From Bog-756 sp963699055 (GTDB lineage: Bacteria > Actinomycetota > Acidimicrobiia > Acidimicrobiales > RAAP-2), in NCBI GenBank assembly GCA_963699055.1, contig CAVOTA010000004.1:259921-323920 (forward strand): a DNA stretch of 64,000 nt, written 5' to 3'. Positions 58,670-64,000 of the stretch are shown piece by piece; positions within the stretch are counted from its first letter, which is position 1, and each line of letters opens with the position of its first letter. The notes beneath the pieces were generated by a model that did no database searches, had not been told where the DNA came from, and worked only from the letters and a program-made list of their open reading frames with translations. Both the position numbers and the translations under genes were made by a program.

Positions 58670-61045
58670 CTACCCCGCCGATGCCGGCCCGGGCGCGTGA
58701 CCGTCACCACGTCCGGTTCGACCGGGTCGACCGGGGAACCGGAACGACAGGGACCGGCTCCGCCGGGTGGTGGCGGTGGCGGCCAGATCGGCCAGGAGCC
58801 GGCGCAGGTCCACCATCCGCTGCTCCACCCACAGCAGGCGCAGCACGGCGAGGACACCGTCGCGTCGACCTGCACGCCGGACGGCGTCCCACGCCGCCAC
58901 CAGCTCGGGTGCCAGCCGGTCGTCGACTGGCGGGGTGGCGGGCACCGGCGACCCCCGGACGCCCAGTGACGCGGCGAAGCGGTCGAACCACGACTCGACG
59001 GCGGCGCACTCGGCCGTCACCGTGGCCCGGGCGGTGACCACCTCGGGCAGGGGTGGCGGCCCCCCGGCCACGGCGAGGTCCGGCAGTCCCTCCAGGGTGA
59101 GCGCGGTGAGGCGGATCCGCACGGTCCCGGTGAGCAGCCGCGTGATCACCGGCAGCGGGACCGACTTCTCCCCCCGCTCCCCCAGGTACTGCCGGTAGGC
59201 GTCGTCCAGGCGGCGGGCCGACGCCAGCGCCTCCTCCCGCTCGGGGCCCCACCGCCCGTCGGCGCCGGTCTGCGACCGGGCCACCTGGTCCACGGCCACC
59301 GACAGCCAGGCGGAAGCGGCGGCATAGGCGTCGCCGAGGGCGGCGGCCAACTGGGCGGCGGCGCCGCGCGGCCAGAACAGCAGGCCCACCACCACGGAGA
59401 CCAGCGCCCCGATCAGGACGTCCTCGATGCGGACGAGCCCGACCTGCGAGCCGACGGGATCGATGATGTTGAACACCAGGACCACCAGGACGGTGAACCC
59501 CGCCTGTCCGGCGGTGAACGAGGAGACCGTCGGTGCGATGCCCGCCACCAGGACCGCCACCGGGAGCAGGATCCACAGGTGGGCCGGGTGGTGGCCGATG
59601 ACCAGCAGCACCACGTAGCCGACCAGGAAGCCGATGGCCGTCCCGAGCACGGCGCGCACGGCGGTGGACCCCGTACCGAGGGCGTTCGAGCGCAGGACGG
59701 ACAACGTCCCGAGGACGACCCAGAACCCGTGCTGCACGGTGGTCACCTCGACCACCAGCACGGCCACGGACAGTCCGACGGCCCCCCGCACGCTGTTGCG
59801 GAACCAGACCGACCGCGGGGTGAGATGACCGACCGCCACCCGGACGAACGACCGCACCGTGGCCCCCGCCCGTCCGATGCGTCCTACGCCGGCGGGCGAG
59901 GCGTCGAGTGCCTCCAGCACCCCGTCGGCCAGCAGCTCGAGTGCGAAGGCCAGCATGCGGACCGGGTAGGTCGGGTCCACCCGGGCCAGCGCCGTCGCCG
60001 GGTCGGTCGCCACGTCCACCGTGTCGGCACCGGGGTCGTCGGCCTCGGCCACCAAGGACGCCACCACGGCGTCGTTGGCGTCCTGGCGGACCGAGACCAG
60101 CCGGGTGACGGCCCCACGCAGTGCGTCGGTGAGTGCGGGGTGGGACGCCGGGTCCTCGGTGACCAGGAGTCGGGCCACCGTCCGGAGCACGTCGGCGGAG
60201 GCGGACTCGACGGCAGCCACCCGGTCGTGGTCCACCGGTGGCGGCGGCTCCGCCGTGGCCACCAGGGCGCGGGACCCGGCCCACTCGAGCCGGGCCACCA
60301 GGTTGGTGAGGGCGACGTCGGTAGGTCCGGCTCCGGTGGGACGGTAGGGGGTCGCCTCGAACTGCGTCCGCAGGGTGTCGAGGGCGTGGTGCACGGCGGC
60401 GTGGTCACCGACGGACCCGTCCGACTCCGCCGCCGCGTCCAGGAGATCGGCCACGGCCAGGGAGGCGTCGGCCAGGGCGTGGCGCAGCGGATCGTGCCAC
60501 CTGCCGGCCCATACGAACAGGGCGGCCGGGATGCACAGGGCGCCGGCGAGCCCCCACCCCAGGAGCCGGTCACCGACGGCTGAGGCCGGTGCCTGCTCGG
60601 ACACCGGGAGCACGAAGAGCAGCAACGCGGCCGTGGAGGCGGCGACGGCCTGGGGGCTCATCACGCCGGCGAACAGCACGGCGAAGGCGACGACGGCCAT
60701 GGCGACGACGGCCAGGCCGGCCCGCGAGGAGCACAGGGTCCCGATCGACACGTTGGCGGCACCCACCAGCCAGAGCACGAGGAACGAGCGGGCCCGGACC
60801 CGCAGTGGCCCGCCGAAGTCCACGAACAGCAGCAGCGACACCGCACCGAAGACGGCGAAGAGCGGCGTCTGAGTGTTGGCGGTGCCGTAGACGGCGATGG
60901 CGAAGACGGTCGGGACGAGGACGGCGGCCCGCACGGACCGTTTGGCGGCCCGCAGGCCGGGGTCGTGCCGTACCAGCCAGGCACGGACGCCGCCGGACTC
61001 CGCCGCCGGTCCGGTGGGATCCGTGTCGGGTGGCGTGGGGTCCAC
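58670..61045 (-). CDS. FUSC family transporter-like membrane protein
   Basis: 791-residue protein with an N-terminal bundle of about six helices, a soluble helical domain (about 190-400), a second bundle of helices beginning near RSVWFRNSVRGAVGLSVAV, and a helical C-terminal domain. This double architecture is that of fusaric-acid-resistance (FUSC/AaeB/YccS) proteins, thought to export aromatic acids. The start GTG 61045 is fixed by a TAGGTT box 6 nt upstream. It ends back-to-back with the GNAT gene (no gap). Confidence 0.9.
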   Translation of the reverse strand: MDPTPPDTDPTGPAAESGGVRAWLVRHDPGLRAAKRSVRAAVLVPTVFAIAVYGTANTQTPLFAVFGAVSLLLFVDFGGPLRVRARSFLVLWLVGAANVSIGTLCSSRAGLAVVAMAVVAFAVLFAGVMSPQAVAASTAALLLFVLPVSEQAPASAVGDRLLGWGLAGALCIPAALFVWAGRWHDPLRHALADASLAVADLLDAAAESDGSVGDHAAVHHALDTLRTQFEATPYRPTGAGPTDVALTNLVARLEWAGSRALVATAEPPPPVDHDRVAAVESASADVLRTVARLLVTEDPASHPALTDALRGAVTRLVSVRQDANDAVVASLVAEADDPGADTVDVATDPATALARVDPTYPVRMLAFALELLADGVLEALDASPAGVGRIGRAGATVRSFVRVAVGHLTPRSVWFRNSVRGAVGLSVAVLVVEVTTVQHGFWVVLGTLSVLRSNALGTGSTAVRAVLGTAIGFLVGYVVLLVIGHHPAHLWILLPVAVLVAGIAPTVSSFTAGQAGFTVLVVLVFNIIDPVGSQVGLVRIEDVLIGALVSVVVGLLFWPRGAAAQLAAALGDAYAAASAWLSVAVDQVARSQTGADGRWGPEREEALASARRLDDAYRQYLGERGEKSVPLPVITRLLTGTVRIRLTALTLEGLPDLAVAGGPPPLPEVVTARATVTAECAAVESWFDRFAASLGVRGSPVPATPPVDDRLAPELVAAWDAVRRAGRRDGVLAVLRLLWVEQRMVDLRRLLADLAATATTRRSRSLSFRFPGRPGRTGRGDGHAPGPASAG

Positions 61046-61051
61046 CGGGCG

Positions 61052-61057
61052 AACCTA
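61052..61057 (-). promoter_or_regulatory. -10 box, leaderless (FUSC gene)
   Basis: TAGGTT on the minus strand, 6 nt before the GTG at 61045. Confidence 0.6.
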
Positions 61058-61117
61058 CCAAGGGAGGCCCACGGTGACGGGGTGCGCGGGCCGCGCCGGC
61101 ACCGGCGCCCGAGGTGG

Positions 61118-61618
61118 TCAGCCGAGGAGCGGGAGCAGCCGGGCGCACAGGTCGGCCAGCTCCCGGGCGCACGAGACGTAGACCGGGTCGTCGCCGCCGG
61201 CCGGGTCCTCCACGTCCTCCCATGCCTCCACCGGGACCTCGTGGAGACCGAGCGCCGTCAACCGGTCGGCCAGCGGTTCCGGCCCGGGTGGGAGGTCCCG
61301 CACCAGCCGCTTGATCGAGGCGGTGCGGTGGGCCGCCCCGGGGTGCTTGCGCCGGATGTAGGACACGTGCTCGGCGGCCATGGCCAGGATGAGCACCGAT
61401 CCGTCGATGTCGGACTCGGTGATCTGGTGGCTGCGGTGCCCGTCGGCCGAGAACCCGACCGCGTCCAGGGCGGCGCGGGTCCGACGGCTCATCGGCTGGC
61501 CCTCGATGACGTGGGTGCCCGCCGTCACGACCGGCAGCGGACCGTCGAGCAGCATGGCGCCGGCCATCACCGAGCGGGCGGCGTTGCCGGTGCAGAGGGT
61601 CACCAGGGTGTCGGGCAC
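61118..61618 (-). CDS. low-molecular-weight protein tyrosine phosphatase family protein
   Basis: 166-residue LMW-PTP-like protein. LCTGNAARSVMA is the CX5R phosphate loop at the N-terminus; the distal Asp expected before a Pro is less clear, with EDVEDPAGGDDPVY as the candidate region. The family also includes arsenate reductases. The start GTG 61618 puts the CX5R loop at residues 9-15 as usual, and a TACCGT box ends 6 nt upstream; GTG 61639 is the alternative. Confidence 0.88.
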   Translation of the reverse strand: MPDTLVTLCTGNAARSVMAGAMLLDGPLPVVTAGTHVIEGQPMSRRTRAALDAVGFSADGHRSHQITESDIDGSVLILAMAAEHVSYIRRKHPGAAHRTASIKRLVRDLPPGPEPLADRLTALGLHEVPVEAWEDVEDPAGGDDPVYVSCARELADLCARLLPLLG

Positions 61619-61624
61619 CGGGAC

Positions 61625-61630
61625 ACGGTA
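61625..61630 (-). promoter_or_regulatory. -10 box, leaderless (LMW phosphatase)
   Basis: TACCGT on the minus strand, 6 nt before the GTG at 61618. Confidence 0.55.
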
Positions 61631-61682
61631 ACCGCCCACCCGACCGGGGCGGACATCCGGTCGGTGCCGCCCCGCCGGCCCC

Positions 61683-62009
61683 CTAGGTGGCGAGGACGAC
61701 CACGACCGTCTGCAAGGCGATCTTGCCGTCGCGCACCACGAGGGTGTCGGAGCCGAATTCGATGCCGTCGGCCGTCCAGGTCACGTAGAAGGCGTCGCCC
61801 TCGGTGTACGACGCGGTCTCGGCGAACCCGGGCATGCCACCGGTGGCCTCGAAGAACGGCCGGATGGCGTCCCTGCCCTTGAAGACGCCGCCGAGGTTGA
61901 TGATGAAGACCGAGTCGTCCGTGTAGTCCTCCAGCACCCGGTCGACGTCGCCGGACTGGAGTGCGGCCAGGTGCCGTTCGACCACGGTGCGGGTCTCGTC
62001 TGCGGACAT
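61683..62009 (-). CDS. SnoaL-like / NTF2-fold protein
   Basis: 108-residue small alpha+beta cone protein: helices TRTVVERHLAALQSGDVDRVL, then LEDYTDDSVFIINLGGVFKGRDAIRPFFEA as in SnoaL/ketosteroid-isomerase-like folds, then four strands ending in GKIALQTVVVVL. The ATG at 62009 has a purine-rich AAGGGGGACC upstream. Such proteins may be polyketide cyclases, isomerases or have no known activity. Confidence 0.85.
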   Translation of the reverse strand: MSADETRTVVERHLAALQSGDVDRVLEDYTDDSVFIINLGGVFKGRDAIRPFFEATGGMPGFAETASYTEGDAFYVTWTADGIEFGSDTLVVRDGKIALQTVVVVLAT

Positions 62010-62196
62010 GGGTCCCCCTTCGTCTTCGGTGGCGCCCGGACGGCGCCGTGCCGGGTGGCCCATTGTGCACCACGCCCACACCGCCCCGGTCGAGACGCCG
62101 TCGGAGGTGGCTCCGGGACGCGCCGCCGCCCGGACGCGGTTCGACCCAGGGGGAGGCCACCGGGGTCGATCTCCGTCCCGTACCGCCGACTGTGCC

Positions 62197-62289
62197 CTAC
62201 TCGATGTGGACGCCCGAGATGGCCCGGCTGATGACGTGCCGCTGGATCTCGCTGGTGCCCTCGACGATGGTGAAGGTAGTCGAGGTCAA
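62197..62289 (-). pseudogene. C-terminal remnant of an acyl-CoA dehydrogenase
   Basis: On the minus strand the last codons before TAG at 62197-62199 read FTIVEGTSEIQRHVISRAI then SGVHIE, the unmistakable C-terminus of acyl-CoA dehydrogenases (EGTSEIQR binds the flavin/CoA region). Upstream of about 62289 the frame loses any resemblance to the family, so only about 30 codons survive. It marks a deletion or rearrangement junction. Confidence 0.75.
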
Positions 62290-62455
62290 CGCATCGTCCC
62301 AGGTCAGAGCGGCGTTCGGCGCACGCCTTCCGGTGTTGGCGCCACAGACGCCCGGTGAGGCCCACGAACGTCCGGATTCGTGCGCCGCAAGCGGCGCGAT
62401 GGCGACTGTCCGTCACAGCGCCAGCGGACACCACGGTCGAGCATGATCTCGTCCC

Positions 62456-62809
62456 ATGACGGACAGTCCGCTGGATCTGGTCGGGAGGTGGAGGATCGTC
62501 GAGATGGATCGGTGGGACCGAGACGCGATCGAACTCCTGGGTCCCGGCTACTTCGAATCCGACCGCGATGGCACCGCCAGATTCGGGTTCATCGCTGTCG
62601 AAGGTTGGATGGACTGTCGACCACTGCACGCGGCCGGTAGCCCGGGCGTGGAGTTCACCCGGGAGGGATCCGACGAAGGCGATCATGCCTGTGGTCGAGG
62701 CATCGCGTCGCTCCCTGTCGACGGCTCCCTCTGCGGCCACATCTACTTCCACCTCGGCGAAGACTCAGCGTTCCGGGCCGATCGAGAGTCAGGCTCAGGG
62801 CGCCGCTGA
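62456..62809 (+). CDS. small hypothetical protein
   Basis: 117-residue protein without a recognised domain. LDLVGRWRIVEMDRWDRDAIELL, ARFGFIAVEGWMDCR and GHIYFHLGEDSAFRA look like a compact beta-rich fold seen as a short conserved hypothetical protein in many bacteria. The ATG at 62456 begins the conserved part. The last residues (ESGSGRR) may be out of register. It lies in the lower-GC end, next to decayed genes, and may have been acquired. Confidence 0.7.
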   Translation: MTDSPLDLVGRWRIVEMDRWDRDAIELLGPGYFESDRDGTARFGFIAVEGWMDCRPLHAAGSPGVEFTREGSDEGDHACGRGIASLPVDGSLCGHIYFHLGEDSAFRADRESGSGRR

Positions 62810-62913
62810 AGGCTGCGACTGTCACGTGTCCGAGAGGGGCAAGCGGCGGCATTCGTGGCAGGTCCGGTCGACCCAGGGTCCGGGTCCAGGCCCTCCATCG
62901 GAGTGCCGCGAGG

Positions 62914-63608
62914 CTACGGATCCAGGCCGTGGCCGCGTGTGCGGTCGCGTTGGAGGTCGTGAGTGCCGTCTACCCCACGTTCGCCGGTCCGCCCGATCTC
63001 CTGCGCTCCAGATCTCCAGACTCCTACGCTCCACCGCGACGCATCGAACTGCCCGTCGTCGATCGGCAACCCGTCTCGACGGAGCCGAGGGAAGCGGTCG
63101 AGCATGTCGACGAACACCGCAGGACTGAACCCAGGATCCTTGGCCGGGGCCAATTCGAACCGGCGCTCGAGCCCGAATCGCCGCTCGACAGCCAGGAGAT
63201 CCACGCAGTCCCTGGCTTCGGCCCTCCCGAACACGGCAAGTCCCTGTCCGCGGCCGGTTCCTCCCCCGACAGCACGGGGAGCCCTGGACCTTGTCCGATC
63301 GGCAGGAGTCGCGCATCGGTCGCCCGGTCCAGTTCGGTGGCGTCATCGTCGCGTGTCACCGGCAGCCTCGTGAACCCCGAGTGCTGCAAGATCCGCTCGA
63401 CCCCGAAGCCGGCACCGCGCAACGCCCCTTCCGCCGCCGGAACCAATCGGTCGACCGATTCCGCATCGAGTCCGAAGAAGTCGGGGTCCCGCGTCCTCCG
63501 GTCGACGTCACCTCGAACGATACGTGCCGCGACCGCCGGCCAGAGCAACGTCTGCAGCGTCGGGTTGCCCGCGACGAGCCGAGCCACCTCTGGCTGAATG
63601 TCGCTCAC
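62914..63608 (-). pseudogene. AbiEii/AbiGii-like nucleotidyltransferase, frameshifted
   Basis: The upstream half (from GTG 63608 or 63611) reads MVSDIQPEVARLV, then GAGFGVERILQHSGFTRLPV and LDRATDARLLP, and GEEPAADR near 63243. The continuation VFGRAEARDCVDLLAVERRFGL and LAPAKDPGFSPAVFVDMLD is in another frame downstream of about 63240. Together they match the AbiEii/AbiGii-type toxin nucleotidyltransferase family in full order. One base seems to be missing near 63242, so the protein is broken unless it is a sequencing error. Confidence 0.7.
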
Positions 63609-63925
63609 CACGCCGGAGAACCACCCCGATGATGCTCGAACCGGTCGACCCGTGCCGGACGGACCGCGGGTGGCAGCACGAGCTGGTCGAAGGTGTCCAA
63701 CAGCTCGTCGGGGTCGACGAATCGTCTGCCATCATCGTCGGTGCCTTCGCGGAGGACCTGCTCGTACACCCGAGAACGATCCGTTCGGTCTGCCATGTCG
63801 TAGATCACGACGGGCCCACGCCACCGGATATGCAACGGCAGCTCGACCAGCCCGTCGACGCGTCCGCCCGCAACAACATCGAGATCCTCCGGTACTGCTA
63901 CGGGCCGCGAGGCCGGTCCCACCAT
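63605..63925 (-). CDS. partner protein of the AbiEii-like gene
   Basis: 106-residue hypothetical protein. LHIRWRGPVVIYDMADRTDR, SRVYEQVLREGTDDDGRRF and LDTFDQLVLPPAVRPARV resemble short actinobacterial proteins encoded just before AbiEii-like nucleotidyltransferases. Its stop overlaps the GTG at 63608 by 4 nt, so the two genes were coupled. The ATG at 63925 is bounded by an upstream in-frame stop at 63929-63931. Whether it is an antitoxin is not known. Confidence 0.65.
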   Translation of the reverse strand: MVGPASRPVAVPEDLDVVAGGRVDGLVELPLHIRWRGPVVIYDMADRTDRSRVYEQVLREGTDDDGRRFVDPDELLDTFDQLVLPPAVRPARVDRFEHHRGGSPAW

Positions 63926-64000
63926 GGATCATCGCCGCGTCGCCATGTCCTGCGTACAAGTTCCTCTCGCCCGAACACCTGCCTGCAGGAATACGGACAC

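Noticed and set aside
62810..62913. Extension of the small hypothetical gene or another gene
   Set aside because: The open frames here are short, disagree between strands and show no similarity; probably decayed sequence.

Overview
This window is very GC-rich chromosomal DNA from an actinobacterium. The lineage markers are a WhiB1-type regulator beside a PdtaS-type kinase, DUF3107, the DUF3090/SCO1664 trio, a DUF222-HNH protein, a paired ArsA-like ATPase locus and an F420-type oxidoreductase. The system I (Ccm) cytochrome c maturation operon is uncommon in Actinobacteria and suggests a deep branch such as Acidimicrobiia; that placement is inference. No rRNA, tRNA, CRISPR array, transposase or prophage was seen.

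Layout. 1-4.7 kb: ABC exporter pair and aconitase. 4.7-10.7 kb (mostly minus): HAD phosphatase, isocitrate/isopropylmalate-type dehydrogenase, small membrane protein, hemolysin-III protein, class I amidotransferase, PIG-L deacetylase, DEAD-box helicase. 10.7-17.6 kb: thiC, bcp, DUF222-HNH, Fpg-type glycosylase, FrhB-type Fe-S flavoprotein. 17.7-25.1 kb: MMPL transporter, the phosphomutase/DUF3090/SCO1664 trio, and an MBOAT plus SGNH pair that probably O-acetylates a surface polymer. 25.3-28 kb: etfBA and a GDPD. 28-31.8 kb: whiB1 with a perfect CRP-type palindrome, facing pdtaS, a PHP phosphoesterase and an O-methyltransferase. 31.8-38.9 kb: two ArsA-like ATPases, DUF3107, a dGTPase-like HD protein, a G1 peptidase, YccF and a cyclopropane synthase. 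38.9-43.2 kb: an Fe-S module (Mrp carrier, SufR-like regulator, cysteine desulfurase) and a quinone oxidoreductase. 43.2-51.4 kb: ccmABCDEFG, a ccmH-ccmI fusion and ccdA. 51.4-62 kb: gmd, crotonase, glycosyltransferase, TetR, dienelactone hydrolase, ECF sigma/anti-sigma, DUF4395, GNAT, FUSC, LMW phosphatase and a SnoaL-like protein. 62-64 kb: a lower-GC, decayed end holding an acyl-CoA dehydrogenase tail, a small hypothetical gene and a frameshifted AbiEii-like nucleotidyltransferase with its partner.

Two themes run through the window. First, at least 13 genes carry a TANNNT hexamer ending exactly 6 or 7 nt before the start codon, the geometry of leaderless mRNA. This settles several starts and points to an ATC initiation codon for the glycosyltransferase at 53406. 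Second, many genes and spacers contain short tandem repeats that encode Gly/Thr, Gly/Ser, Asp/Thr, His/Asp or Pro/Glu insertions in otherwise conserved proteins, as expected from replication slippage in GC-rich DNA.
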